From an uncultured Tateyamaria sp. (GTDB lineage Bacteria; Pseudomonadota; Alphaproteobacteria; Rhodobacterales; Rhodobacteraceae), in the NCBI RefSeq assembly GCF_947494755.1, contig NZ_CANLVZ010000010.1, forward strand, positions 62,001 through 126,000: DNA of 64,000 bases. Direction: 5' to 3'. A program made the position numbers and the translations under genes. This document shows, one piece after another, positions 53,906-63,183 of the stretch (position 1 is the stretch's first letter; each line of letters opens with the position of its first letter). Below the pieces are notes generated by a model. That model searched no databases and was not told the origin of the DNA. It saw nothing but the letters and a program-made list of their open reading frames with translations.

Positions 53906-56443
53906 TCAGATCACCACGTTGACGATGCGCCCGGGCACGACGATCACCTTCTTGGGGGTGCCGCCATCAAGCGCCTTTTGCACAGCTTGGGTCGCGAGCG
54001 CCTGCTTTTCAACCTCTGCTTTGTCGAGGTCTGCGGCCACTGTCAGTTCGCCGCGCCGTTTGCCGTTGATCTGGATCGGCAGGGTCACAGTGTCGGAGAC
54101 CAGCATTTTTTCGTCCGCCACAGGCCAGGGTGCGGTCGTGACCAGACCCTCGCCGCCTTGGTGGGCCCAGATATCTTCGGCGAGGTGCGGTGTCATAGGG
54201 GCCATGAGTTGCGCGAGCGTCATAATCGCCTCGCGTTGAGCTGCGTGGCTGGCCTTGGATTTCTGCAAGGTCGCGGTAAAGCCATAGAGCTTGGCAATGG
54301 CGGCGTTGAACCCAAAGGATTCGACCCCGAGCGTGACGTCATTGATCGTCTTGTGCATGGCGCGCAGCAGGTCGTCATCGCCTGTCCCTGAGGCGTCGGT
54401 GTCCATCGCGCTGATCCGGTCGCAGATGTTCCAGACGCGCGCGAGGTGTTTGTAGGCAGCCTCGGCCCCCGAGGCTGTCCATTCCACATCCCGTTCGGGC
54501 GGGCTGTCGGACAGCACGAACCAGCGCGCGGTGTCAGCGCCGTAGCTTGCGATAATCCCAAGCGGGTCGACCACGTTCTTTTTCGACTTGGACATTTTGG
54601 CAGAGGGGATGATTTCGACCTCGGTGCCATCGCTGAGTTTGCCGTCGGTGACATCATCGGGCAGGTGATAAACGGGGCGCCCCTTAGCGTCCCTCGTCTG
54701 ATAAATCTCATGCGTGACCATGCCTTGGGTGAACAGCGCATCGAACGGTTCAACTGCGGATTTGGGCAGGTGGCCGGTGATCTCCATCGCGCGTGCAAAG
54801 AAGCGGGAATAGAGCAGGTGCAGAATCGCGTGCTCGATCCCACCGATATATTGGTCCACATTCATCCAGTATTCGGCGTCTTCCTTGATCGTGGGTGTGT
54901 CGGCACGAGGCGCTGTGAAGCGGGCGAAATACCACGAACTGTCCACGAAGGTGTCCATCGTGTCCGTCTCACGCTTGGCTTGTTTGCCGCAGGACGGGCA
55001 GGACGTGTCGCGCCATGTGGGGTGGCGGTCCAGCGGGTTACCGGGCACGTCAAAGGTCACATCGTCAGGCAACTCAACCGGCAGGTTCTCTTTCTTCTCG
55101 GAGACTACGCCGCAGTCGTCGCAATGCACGACGGGAATGGGGCAGCCCCAATAGCGTTGGCGCGACAGACCCCAGTCGCGCAGGCGATATTGGGTCTGAC
55201 CCACGCCCAGTTCGTGCGCCTCGAAATAGTCGATGGTCGCGTCGATGCCATGCTGGCTGGTGGTTTCGGTGATACCCGCGAAGTGGTCGATATAGACAAC
55301 GGTTTCGGTCTTGGCGGGCACAAGTACTTCGGCTTCAACCTCAACCGGATTGCCGGGCATGTGAAAGGCGTTGCGCACGGGCAGGCCGTATTTGCGGGCA
55401 AAGTCCAGATCGCGCTGATCATGGGCCGGACAGCCAAAGACCGCACCGGTGCCATAGTCCATCAACACGAAGTTGCCGATCCAGACGGGCAGCTCCACGC
55501 CGTCATAGACGGGGTGTTTGACGCGCAGGCCGGTGTCGATCCCCTTCTTTTCGGCCTTTTCCATAGCCGCTTCGGTCGTGTCCATCTTGCGGCACTCATC
55601 GATAAATGCGGCAAGGTCGGGGTTGTCCGCCTCAAGTGCCTTGGCCACAGGATGATCGGGTGACACTGCGATGAAGGACGCGCCGCGCATGGTGTCGGGG
55701 CGCGTGGAATAGCAGCGGATCGTACCTGCGCCATCGGTGCGCACAAAGGGGATGTCGATCCCGCGGCTCTCACCGATCCAGTTTTCCTGCATCAGCCGCA
55801 CCTTGGCGGGCCAATTGTCGAGCCCGTCAAGGGCGGATTTCAACTCGCCCGCCATGTCCGAAATCTTGAAGAACCACTGGGTCAGCTCGCGCCGCTCAAC
55901 CTCCGCACCCGAACGCCAGCCTTTGCCGTCGATCACCTGCTCATTAGCGAGCACGGTCATATCGACCGGATCCCAGTTCACCTGCGCGTTCTTTCGATAG
56001 ACAAGACCGGCCTCAAGGAAGTCGAGGAACAGCGATTGCTGCTGGCCGTAATATTCAGGGTCACAGGTCGCGAATTCGCGCGACCAGTCGATGGACAGGC
56101 CCAAAGGCTTCATCTGGCCGCGCATGTCGGCGATATTATCATAGGTCCAGGTCTTGGGGTGACCGCCGATGGCCATGGCCGCATTTTCGGCAGGCATTCC
56201 AAAGGCATCCCAGCCCATCGGGTGCAGGACGTTGTGGCCCGTGGCAAGCTTGTAGCGTGCGATCACGTCGCCCATCGTGTAGTTGCGCACGTGTCCCATG
56301 TGTATGCGCCCCGACGGATAGGGAAACATCTCGAGGACGTAGTATTTCGGCTTGTCCGCGCTGCGGCGGGCCTTGAACACATCGGCCTCGTCCCACGCCT
56401 TTTGCCAGTGGGCTTCGATCTCGGACGGGGAATAGGTGGGCAT
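53906..56443 (-). CDS. leuS: Leucyl-tRNA synthetase
   Basis: An 845-residue class I tRNA synthetase. HIGH-type motif is [10 protein letters not shown] near residue 45; the KMSKS loop is AKMSKSKKN; the editing domain and zinc-binding Cys (SCPSCGKQ) are present. An ATG at 56470 is in frame but lies just after an apparent terminator; the ATG at 56443 gives [15 protein letters not shown], and is favoured, although AGGATC is rather distant. Confidence 0.96.
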   Translation of the reverse strand: MPTYSPSEIEAHWQKAWDEADVFKARRSADKPKYYVLEMFPYPSGRIHMGHVRNYTMGDVIARYKLATGHNVLHPMGWDAFGMPAENAAMAIGGHPKTWTYDNIADMRGQMKPLGLSIDWSREFATCDPEYYGQQQSLFLDFLEAGLVYRKNAQVNWDPVDMTVLANEQVIDGKGWRSGAEVERRELTQWFFKISDMAGELKSALDGLDNWPAKVRLMQENWIGESRGIDIPFVRTDGAGTIRCYSTRPDTMRGASFIAVSPDHPVAKALEADNPDLAAFIDECRKMDTTEAAMEKAEKKGIDTGLRVKHPVYDGVELPVWIGNFVLMDYGTGAVFGCPAHDQRDLDFARKYGLPVRNAFHMPGNPVEVEAEVLVPAKTETVVYIDHFAGITETTSQHGIDATIDYFEAHELGVGQTQYRLRDWGLSRQRYWGCPIPVVHCDDCGVVSEKKENLPVELPDDVTFDVPGNPLDRHPTWRDTSCPSCGKQAKRETDTMDTFVDSSWYFARFTAPRADTPTIKEDAEYWMNVDQYIGGIEHAILHLLYSRFFARAMEITGHLPKSAVEPFDALFTQGMVTHEIYQTRDAKGRPVYHLPDDVTDGKLSDGTEVEIIPSAKMSKSKKNVVDPLGIIASYGADTARWFVLSDSPPERDVEWTASGAEAAYKHLARVWNICDRISAMDTDASGTGDDDLLRAMHKTINDVTLGVESFGFNAAIAKLYGFTATLQKSKASHAAQREAIMTLAQLMAPMTPHLAEDIWAHQGGEGLVTTAPWPVADEKMLVSDTVTLPIQINGKRRGELTVAADLDKAEVEKQALATQAVQKALDGGTPKKVIVVPGRIVNVVI

Positions 56444-56470
56444 GTGAGAACTGATCCTGATCTTGGACAT

Positions 56471-56497
56471 GAAAACGCCGGGCTGGTGGGCCCGGCG
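56471..56497 (-). terminator. Terminator-like hairpin between DUF3576 and leuS
   Basis: CGCCGGGC (56476-56483) and GCCCGGCG (56490-56497) form an 8-bp stem on the minus strand, followed by TTTTC. It ends the upstream lipoprotein transcript and could act as an attenuator ahead of leuS. Confidence 0.7.
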
Positions 56498-56533
56498 CTT
56501 GTCATAGTGTGGAATAGAAGGCGCGAAAAGGGG

Positions 56534-57034
56534 CTAGAGCCGGTTGTCGGCAATGCGCAACTGACGGGCGCGGGTCAGGATCGCATCCTCGACGGCGCGC
56601 ACAGCGGCGGCGCTGGCCGGGCCGTTGCGGGTTTGTAGGGCGACGTTCAGCGACCGGGCATCAAGGGCGGGGTCACTGATCAGCACCGTGGCGCGATATG
56701 CGCGTCCACCACCGGGTGGTGTTCCGAATCCAGTCACGATCACGCCGGTAAACGGATCGACCGTCTGGATGGGCAGAAAGTCCAAAACCTGGATCGAAGC
56801 GGACCAGATGTATTTGTTGACGCTGACGACTGCTTCCTGATTCCGGCGCGCGCGCAGCGCCTCGCCCAGGGTCGTGCCGCCCGCACCCTGCCGACTGAGG
56901 GCAATATCACTGTCGGTGTCGATATCGGTCGAGCCCCGAGATGTGATGGGTTGCCCGCATCCCGCCATTGCACCCACGGCAGTCAAAAGCAGCGCGTGCC
57001 GCGTAAAGCGCCCTGTAGACTTGAAAATACCCAT
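56534..57034 (-). CDS. DUF3576 lipoprotein
   Basis: A 166-residue exported protein with lipobox VGAMAGCGQ near residue 26 and the DUF3576 domain (LGEALRARRNQEAVVSVNKYIW; RARQLRIADNRL). Function unknown; family members are predicted outer-membrane lipoproteins of alphaproteobacteria. ATG 57034 gives a normal signal peptide; the longer frame to 57157 does not. Confidence 0.87.
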   Translation of the reverse strand: MGIFKSTGRFTRHALLLTAVGAMAGCGQPITSRGSTDIDTDSDIALSRQGAGGTTLGEALRARRNQEAVVSVNKYIWSASIQVLDFLPIQTVDPFTGVIVTGFGTPPGGGRAYRATVLISDPALDARSLNVALQTRNGPASAAAVRAVEDAILTRARQLRIADNRL

Positions 57035-57209
57035 GAAACTGCCCCACAACGTCAATTCTTTGCGCCTGTGATAGACAAGTTGATTTAACCCCGCAAGGCG
57101 CAGACGCGATGGGTGCCTATAGAGAGCGTCAAACAGACTGTGGCAAAGCTGCACCAACCATGGTGGAATTAAGGTGCGGGTTCATGCGCTGCTTGAGGTG
57201 TGCGGTCAA

Positions 57210-57229
57210 ATGAGTGAAACACCACTCAT
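57210..57229. promoter_or_regulatory. Inverted repeat in the porin leader
   Basis: ATGAGTG (57210-57216) and CACTCAT (57223-57229) around AAACAC, 56 bases before the porin start; may be an operator or leader hairpin. No second copy seen. Confidence 0.35.
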
Positions 57230-57284
57230 CCCCTCACCGGATTCCCCGGTTAGGGCGTGTGAATTGAAAACCGAGGGAAAACTC

Positions 57285-58343
57285 ATGAAAAAAGTTCTCT
57301 TTGCTACAACCGCTCTGATCGCCACAACCGGCATGGCAGCAGCGGAAATCAGCTTTGGCGGCTTCGGTCGTTTTGGCTTGTTCTATGATGATGGTGCGGA
57401 TGAAGATGTACGGGTGGAACAGCGTTTCCGTCTGACAGCAACCGGCACAACCACGTCGGACAACGGCCTGGAATTCGAAGGTCGTATCCGTTTCCAGACA
57501 GACGACAACGTCAATGGCGCTTCCGGCCTGGCCAACCGGTCGGCAGCTGGTTTTGCTGTTTCGACAGGTGGCTTCCGCTTGGACGTGGGCCAAGTCTCCG
57601 ACGTGATCGACTCCGGTGACGTTGTGAACTACTACGGTTACGGCGTTGGTCTGACATCGTTCGCTGAACAGTCGTCGGGCTTCGGTCTGCCAGCTTCCGG
57701 CTTCGGTACATCCTCGGATGACACAGAAGTCGCACCAACAGTGAAACTGCGTTACCAAATGGGTGACTTCACTGTGTCGGCTTCGATCACAGATGACTCC
57801 GAAATCTCGGCAACATCTGCGGCCATCAGCGACGGTGAATTGCTTGCATCCGACGGCACAATCGTTGCTGCCGGTGGTACGCTGGAGAACACCACAACAA
57901 CATCGCGTGACGAGTACCAAATCGGTGTCGGCTACAGCTTCGGCAACTACTCGGTTGGTGTGGCTTACGGTAACGAAGACGGCGACGTTGTCGCGAGCTC
58001 CGTTGTTGACGGCGTTCTGACATCGACAGTCAACACCAACGAAGACTTTGACTTCTGGGCTGTGTCCTTCGACGGTGAGCTGGGCGCATTTGCCTTCTCG
58101 ATCCTGATCGCTGACTACGAGAAAAACGACGACACATCGTACGGTTTCTCGGTCAAGTACGACGTTGGCGCCGCCACAGACATCCGTTTCGCTTTTGCTG
58201 ACAACGGTGTTGACGGTGACGACGAAGTCTACGCAATCGGCTTCCAGCACGGTCTGGGTGGCGGCGTGTCCCTGCGCGGCGGTGTCGGCCAAGCGACAGA
58301 CGGCGACACAATCGCTGACCTCGGTGTGGTCTTCAACTTCTAA
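57285..58343 (+). CDS. Outer-membrane porin (Rhodobacter-type)
   Basis: A 352-residue outer-membrane protein. Signal peptide MKKVLFATTALIATTGMAAA, then mature sequence with the short beta strands typical of the general porin family (EISFGGFGRFGLFYDDG, and final DLGVVFNF ending with Phe). Predicted as a 16-strand trimeric pore. GAGGGA precedes the ATG. Thr is nearly always ACA and other codons are strongly biased, as expected for a very abundant protein. It is followed by a good terminator. Confidence 0.93.
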   Translation: MKKVLFATTALIATTGMAAAEISFGGFGRFGLFYDDGADEDVRVEQRFRLTATGTTTSDNGLEFEGRIRFQTDDNVNGASGLANRSAAGFAVSTGGFRLDVGQVSDVIDSGDVVNYYGYGVGLTSFAEQSSGFGLPASGFGTSSDDTEVAPTVKLRYQMGDFTVSASITDDSEISATSAAISDGELLASDGTIVAAGGTLENTTTTSRDEYQIGVGYSFGNYSVGVAYGNEDGDVVASSVVDGVLTSTVNTNEDFDFWAVSFDGELGAFAFSILIADYEKNDDTSYGFSVKYDVGAATDIRFAFADNGVDGDDEVYAIGFQHGLGGGVSLRGGVGQATDGDTIADLGVVFNF

Positions 58344-58366
58344 TAGTTGAACACATCTGAAGTTTT

Positions 58367-58393
58367 GGGGCGGGCCTTTGGCTCGCCCCTTTT
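58367..58393 (+). terminator. Rho-independent terminator of the porin gene
   Basis: GGGGCGGGCC and GGCTCGCCCC form a 10-bp stem with one G-T pair and loop TTT, followed by TTTTCG. It ends 50 bases after the porin stop. Confidence 0.9.
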
Positions 58394-58469
58394 CGTTTGC
58401 GCCCCTTTTGTCCGCTGAAGTGGGGTGCTAACTCGGTGCCACAGCTTACGACAGTCAAAGGTGCCCGCC

Positions 58470-59126
58470 ATGTCTCTCAGCGAAATCACCCAGCACATTG
58501 CCGACGCCGAGGCCAAAGCGGGGCGGGCCCCCGGTTCTGTCACTTTGATCGCTGTCAGCAAGGTACAGCCCAATGACCGCGTGGCCGCTGTTCTGGATCA
58601 GGGCCACCGCGTCTTTGGTGAAAACAAGGTGCAGGAGGCCGCTGGCAAGTGGCCGGAGTTTCGCGAGACCTATGGCGATATTGACGTCCACCTGATCGGC
58701 CCGCTGCAATCCAACAAGGTCCGTCAAGCGATGGAACTGTGTCAGGCCATCCACGCCGTTGATCGCCCCAAACTCGCCAAGACAATTGCCCGTTTGGCGC
58801 AGGAAATGGGCCAATGCCCCGATCTGTTCATTCAGGTCAACACCGGGGAAGAAGACCAAAAGGCAGGCGTCCCGCCCCGCGAAGCCGATGCGTTTGTGGC
58901 CGAGTGCCGCGCCCTTGATCTGCCTGTGCAGGGTTTGATGTGCATCCCCCCCGTCGACGAAGAGCCATCGCTGCATTTTGCGCTGCTTGCCAAGATCGCA
59001 GCGCGCAATGGTCTGTCGGGGCTGTCGATGGGGATGAGTTCGGATTTTGCCTCAGCCATTGCGCTTGGGGCGACGCATGTGCGGGTCGGGTCTGCCATAT
59101 TCGGAGCGCGCCAGCCGCAGGGCTGA
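58470..59126 (+). CDS. yggS: YggS-family PLP homeostasis protein
   Basis: A 218-residue PLP-binding protein without known enzyme activity. PLP Lys is in LIAVSKVQPND near residue 30; FGENKVQEA and HLIGPLQSNKV are hallmarks, plus SMGMSSDFASAIALGATHVRVGSAIFG. Family controls PLP and amino acid balance. It converges on the L,D-transpeptidase gene. Confidence 0.96.
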   Translation: MSLSEITQHIADAEAKAGRAPGSVTLIAVSKVQPNDRVAAVLDQGHRVFGENKVQEAAGKWPEFRETYGDIDVHLIGPLQSNKVRQAMELCQAIHAVDRPKLAKTIARLAQEMGQCPDLFIQVNTGEEDQKAGVPPREADAFVAECRALDLPVQGLMCIPPVDEEPSLHFALLAKIAARNGLSGLSMGMSSDFASAIALGATHVRVGSAIFGARQPQG

Positions 59127-59639
59127 TCAGCGCACGATCAGCCGTGTCTGATAAGTGATCCGTGGTGCAATCCAGGCCAAATGCTGTGGATCAAGGCCGA
59201 TGCACCCTTCGGTCGGGTATCCGGGACGCCGCCAGCGATGGATAAAGATGGCGGAACCGCGCCCCGGCACCGCATAAGGCCAGTTCCAATCGGTCAGGAT
59301 CACCAGATCATACAGAGGGTCCGCGCGCCGCAGTTTTTCATGGCTGTGCGCATAAGGTGCCCGGACCATGTGGTTGTAGTTCTCGGCTTGTGGATCATCA
59401 GACCACAGATCGCCGGGCCGTATCGGAACTGCCCAATCTGTCGGGCGCGCGATCCGATCCGGGCGAAAGATCATCCCGACGATCCGGTGGGCGCCAGTCG
59501 GTGTCGCCCCGTCGCCCTCTTGCTTGCGCGCAGAGATGCCGCCGCGTCCGATGGTGCAGGGAAACAGACGGCCAGCAAACCGCAGACCACGCGGGCACAA
59601 GATCAGATCGTAAGGGGTCACAGAGCACGTAAGGCGCAC
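59127..59639 (-). CDS. L,D-transpeptidase (YkuD domain) family protein
   Basis: A 170-residue protein with the YkuD catalytic motif as IFIHRWRRPGYPTEGCIGL (His...Ser/Thr-x-Gly-Cys type; active Cys near residue 145). No clear signal peptide is seen, so the start is uncertain; GTG 59639 is used. Members cross-link peptidoglycan or attach lipoproteins. Its 3' end adjoins the yggS stop. Confidence 0.86.
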   Translation of the reverse strand: MRLTCSVTPYDLILCPRGLRFAGRLFPCTIGRGGISARKQEGDGATPTGAHRIVGMIFRPDRIARPTDWAVPIRPGDLWSDDPQAENYNHMVRAPYAHSHEKLRRADPLYDLVILTDWNWPYAVPGRGSAIFIHRWRRPGYPTEGCIGLDPQHLAWIAPRITYQTRLIVR

Positions 59640-59655
59640 ATGTCGTGCGCCCCTG

Positions 59656-60777
59656 TCACAGCAAGTGCCCGGACTTGGCGGCTTTGGTCGCCAGATAATC
59701 GTGGTTAAACCGGTTTTCGCCCACTTTCAAAGGAACGCGCTCGGCCACTTGCAGGCCGCTCGCCTCCATCATGGCCACCTTGGCGGGGTTGTTGGTCAGC
59801 AGGCGGACGGCGGAAAACCCCAGTGACGTCAGAATATCGGAGCCGAGGCGAAAGTCGCGCTCATCATCTTCAAATCCAAGCCGATGATTGGCCTCGACCG
59901 TATCAAAGCCCTGGTTCTGCAACGCATAGGCTCGCATTTTGTTGGCCAGACCGATGCCCCGCCCCTCTTGGTTGAGGTATAACAGCACGCCGGTGCCTTC
60001 CGCGCCCATCTGGGCCAAGGCACCGCGCAATTGCGGACCACAGTCGCATTTGAGGCTGCCCATCACATCGCCGGTGAAGCAGGCCGAATGCAGACGGGCC
60101 AGCACGGGCATACGTCTGTCGGGGCGCCCGATCTCGATAGCGTAATGTTCCTCGCCGCCATCCTCCGGGCGGAACACATGCAGCCGTCCGGCCTCGGACG
60201 CCTCAATCGGCAGGCGAGCATGCACAACCGGATGCAACGGGCTCCCGGTCGTCATCAACGGCACCACAAGCGCGAGCGATACCGCCGTCAGCCCGTATTC
60301 CATTGCCACCCCAAGACCATCCGTCACCTGTGCGCACAGGGCCGCAGGCAGCAATCGGGCCGATTTGCACAATTGGATGGCCGTTCTATGGGGGGTCGCA
60401 TCACCGCCGCGCACACTGTTGAGCGGGCCTTTCATCGGCGTATTGAGATCATCTGCCGGGTCTGCGAGCGCCTGCAACCAAGCCAATGTAGCATCCCCCG
60501 GCAGCGCGATCCGGGCGACCTCACCGTCATAGGCACGCGCCTTCAGCGTCTCGGCACGCCGCCCGCTCAGGGCCAGAACGCTGTCCCCGTCCAGCGCACG
60601 CAGTGCGGCCAACCGCTGTGCTGACAGTGTTTCGACGGGAACCACCACGACGCTTGGCGTGCCCAAAAGCACCACGGGCACACCCATGCGTAGGTCAGCA
60701 CGTGCGCGCGCGAGCGTTTCGATGATGTCGGGAGCGAGGCCCATGTTACAAAATCCAAGATCCGTTACACCCGACAT
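59656..60777 (-). CDS. ribA: GTP cyclohydrolase II with N-terminal extension
   Basis: RibA opens GTP for riboflavin synthesis. The C-terminal ~200 residues carry the full active site: zinc Cys in HSACFTGDVMGSLKCDCGPQ, EGRGIGLANKMRAYALQ and the C-terminal NNPAKVAMME. The N-terminal ~160 residues precede it and lack the acidic DHBP synthase motif, so it is not a full RibBA. ATG 60777 is used; ATG 60744 begins the family-like MGLAPDIIETLARARADLRM and is equally possible. Confidence 0.92.
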   Translation of the reverse strand: MSGVTDLGFCNMGLAPDIIETLARARADLRMGVPVVLLGTPSVVVVPVETLSAQRLAALRALDGDSVLALSGRRAETLKARAYDGEVARIALPGDATLAWLQALADPADDLNTPMKGPLNSVRGGDATPHRTAIQLCKSARLLPAALCAQVTDGLGVAMEYGLTAVSLALVVPLMTTGSPLHPVVHARLPIEASEAGRLHVFRPEDGGEEHYAIEIGRPDRRMPVLARLHSACFTGDVMGSLKCDCGPQLRGALAQMGAEGTGVLLYLNQEGRGIGLANKMRAYALQNQGFDTVEANHRLGFEDDERDFRLGSDILTSLGFSAVRLLTNNPAKVAMMEASGLQVAERVPLKVGENRFNHDYLATKAAKSGHLL

Positions 60778-60932
60778 ACGCAAAACCCCCCGGAATTGAA
60801 ACAATTGCCGTGATGGCCACACATGGACGTGAGACAAACCGTGAAAACTTGCCCAAACCGTTGCTAACCCTCATCTATTCCTCAACACGAAGCCGGGGAC
60901 CGCGTCTCCGACATGAGAGGGAGACGGGACCG

Positions 60933-61619
60933 ATGGCACAACTGAAGAAGATTCTGCTGGTCGATGATGACGAAGATCTGCGCGAGGCGCTGAGCGAACA
61001 ACTTATCATGACCGAGGACTTTGATGTCTTTGAAGCGGGCAACGGTCAGGACGCGTTGGTCAAGTCCAAGGAAGCGATCTATGATCTCGTGATCCTTGAT
61101 GTCGGTCTGCCTGATACGGACGGTCGCGAATTGTGCCGGGTGATGCGCAAGCAGGGTGTTAAATCCCCGATTCTCATGCTGACCGGGCACGACACCGACG
61201 CCGATACCATTCTGGGCCTTGATGCCGGTGCGAATGACTATGTCAGCAAGCCCTTCAAATTCCCCGTCCTTCTGGCCCGTATCCGCGCGCAACTGCGCCA
61301 GCACGAGCAATCCGAGGACGCGGTGTTCACCCTTGGGCCATACACCTTCAAGCCGTCGGTCAAGATGCTGATCACCGAGGACGACAAGAAAATCCGCCTG
61401 ACCGAGAAAGAGACGAACATCCTCAAGTTCCTCTATCGCTCGACCGAAGGCGTTGTGGCGCGCGACGTGCTTTTGCACGAAGTGTGGGGCTATAATGCGG
61501 GTGTGACGACGCACACGCTCGAGACCCATATCTACCGTTTGCGCCAGAAAATTGAACCAGATCCGTCAAACGCCCGCCTTCTTGTGACCGAATCCGGTGG
61601 GTATCGTTTGATGGCCTGA
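60933..61619 (+). CDS. OmpR-family response regulator (CenR-like)
   Basis: A 228-residue regulator. Receiver: acidic pocket LLVDDDEDL, phospho-Asp in LVILDVGLPDTDG near residue 56, Thr in MLTGHD, Lys in VSKPFKFP. C-terminal winged helix: IRLTEKETNILKFLYRS, then HTLETHIYRLRQKIEP. No sensor kinase is adjacent. It resembles CenR, the essential envelope regulator of alphaproteobacteria. ATG 60933 with GGGAC before it is favoured over the longer frame. Confidence 0.9.
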   Translation: MAQLKKILLVDDDEDLREALSEQLIMTEDFDVFEAGNGQDALVKSKEAIYDLVILDVGLPDTDGRELCRVMRKQGVKSPILMLTGHDTDADTILGLDAGANDYVSKPFKFPVLLARIRAQLRQHEQSEDAVFTLGPYTFKPSVKMLITEDDKKIRLTEKETNILKFLYRSTEGVVARDVLLHEVWGYNAGVTTHTLETHIYRLRQKIEPDPSNARLLVTESGGYRLMA

Positions 61620-61730
61620 CATTGATCTGGATCAGTGCGGAACCTTTTGCGCCGATCCATGTTCATATCCAGACACCCGCGCATGTCGGGGCCGCGCTGC
61701 GGCAGAACATGCACCTCCCTGTTGGACTTG

Positions 61731-61758
61731 CCCGGGCCGCGTGCCCGGGTCTTTTTTT
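61731..61758 (+). terminator. Rho-independent terminator of the response-regulator gene
   Basis: CCCGGGC (61731-61737) and GCCCGGG (61743-61749) with loop CGCGT, then TCTTTTTTT. It lies about 110 bases after the stop. Confidence 0.88.
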
Positions 61759-61775
61759 GCCCGATCACTGGATAC

Positions 61776-61806
61776 GGAAAAAGGCGCACCCGGTTGGATG
61801 CGCCTT
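61776..61806 (-). terminator. Rho-independent terminator of the cold-shock gene
   Basis: On the minus strand AAGGCGCA and TGCGCCTT form an 8-bp stem (61781-61788 and 61799-61806), followed by T-rich TTTCC. Together with the plus-strand terminator it seals the converging genes. Confidence 0.85.
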
Positions 61807-61845
61807 TCTGGAGTTCCTGGTGGCCCGTGTTGGGCCAGCTTTGGC

Positions 61846-62052
61846 TTATGCCAATGCGATGTTCGACGCGCTTTCGCGACCATCACGGCCCGCTTCGATG
61901 TCGAATGTCACTTTTTGGTTGTCTGCCAGACCTGTGAGGCCGGCGCGCTCAACCGCAGAGATGTGCACGAACACGTCCTTGCTGCCGCCGTCGGGCGCGA
62001 TGAAGCCGAAGCCTTTAGTTGTGTTGAACCATTTGACTGTACCAGTGGCCAT
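61846..62052 (-). CDS. cspA: Cold-shock protein
   Basis: A 68-residue OB-fold nucleic-acid chaperone. RNP1 and RNP2 are GFGFI and VFVHIS within [15 protein letters not shown] and [20 protein letters not shown] precedes ATG 62052. The 5' region to the divergent xthA start is unusually long and may hold a temperature-sensitive leader. Converges on the response-regulator terminator. Confidence 0.95.
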   Translation of the reverse strand: MATGTVKWFNTTKGFGFIAPDGGSKDVFVHISAVERAGLTGLADNQKVTFDIEAGRDGRESASNIALA

Positions 62053-62341
62053 GTCATTTTTCCTTTTCAAGTACTGCCCGCAGGATGCGGCAGGTCGGCA
62101 AAGTCAGAACAAGATCGCAAGACTGAGCCGATGAAAGGAGCAGTGAGGTCGATAGTGGTAACGTCGCACCGCCCACATAGGCCCCGCGCCCTACAATAGC
62201 AAGGGTGACGTACGCCCCCGATTGCAAGCGGCGCATTCCCGCCAATGCCAAACCACGTCACCAAGCGCCGCATTCGGGCTGGTGCCGCCCCATGGGCCGG
62301 GCTAGGGTCGGCCCGCCCTACCCGGACCGGAGCCTGCCCCT
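62053..62341. other. Divergent leader region of cold-shock and exonuclease genes
   Basis: About 290 bases without a gene. Near the cold-shock side GCCGCATCC...GGATGCGGC-like pieces suggest a hairpin (around 62070-62090). I see no reliable promoter or RNA gene; it probably contains the long 5' leader of the cold-shock mRNA and both promoters. Confidence 0.4.
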
Positions 62342-63130
62342 ATGCCTTTCACCCTCGCCACCTGGAACATCAATTCTGTCCGCCTGCGCGAACCGATTGT
62401 CCTCAAGCTGCTTGAGGAACAAGCGCCGGACGTTCTGTGCCTTCAAGAGTGCAAGAGCCCGGTCGACAAGATCCCGCGCGACGGGTTCAACGCCCTTGGC
62501 TATACCCACATGGTCGCGCGCGGTGACAAAGGTTATAATGGCGTCGCGATCCTGTCCAAACTGCCGATGGAAGAGGCGGGGGCCGAAGACTTCGCATCCC
62601 TCGGTCATGCCCGCCACATCGCAGGCCGTCTGGAAAACGGGGTCACCATCCACAACTTCTATGTTCCTGCAGGCGGCGACATTCCTGACCGAGAAAAGAA
62701 CATCAAGTTTGGCCAAAAACTCGACTACCTGACTGAAATGCGCGACCATTTCAGCAGCACGAAGCCCGAGAAATCCATTCTCGTCGGCGATCTCAACATT
62801 GCCCCGCGCGATGATGACGTCTGGAGCCACAAGCAGCTCCTCAAGATCGTCAGCCACACGCCCATCGAAGTGGACCATCTGAACGCGGTGCAGGATGCGG
62901 GCGATTGGGTCGACATCACCCGCAAGGATATCCCCGAAGGCTTGCTTTACTCTTGGTGGTCCTACCGCGCCAAGGATTGGGATGCCGCTGACAAGGGGCG
63001 CCGCCTGGATCACGTGTGGGCAACCTCTGACATTGCCGGTGCCGCCCACTCCAGCCGGGTGTTGCGCGATGTGCGCGGTTGGGAAAAGCCAAGCGATCAC
63101 GCCCCGGTCTTTGCCACCTTTGACCTTTGA
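62342..63130 (+). CDS. xthA: Exodeoxyribonuclease III
   Basis: A 262-residue AP endonuclease/3'-exonuclease. Catalytic set: ATWNINSVRLR, LCLQECKSP with metal Glu, LVGDLNIAP, RLDHVWATSD and the terminal SDHAPVFATF with Asp-His. Length normal. It begins five codons before the family-typical Thr and is divergent from cspA, and is 53 bases before the thioredoxin-TPR gene. Confidence 0.95.
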   Translation: MPFTLATWNINSVRLREPIVLKLLEEQAPDVLCLQECKSPVDKIPRDGFNALGYTHMVARGDKGYNGVAILSKLPMEEAGAEDFASLGHARHIAGRLENGVTIHNFYVPAGGDIPDREKNIKFGQKLDYLTEMRDHFSSTKPEKSILVGDLNIAPRDDDVWSHKQLLKIVSHTPIEVDHLNAVQDAGDWVDITRKDIPEGLLYSWWSYRAKDWDAADKGRRLDHVWATSDIAGAAHSSRVLRDVRGWEKPSDHAPVFATFDL

Positions 63131-63183
63131 TTCCGGGGCGCAGGGGGCCATATAACCCCCAAGCCAAGAATGAGGATAAGACG

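Noticed and set aside
54446-55663. 405-codon plus-strand frame opposite leuS
   Set aside because: Antisense of a highly conserved tRNA synthetase; no domain.
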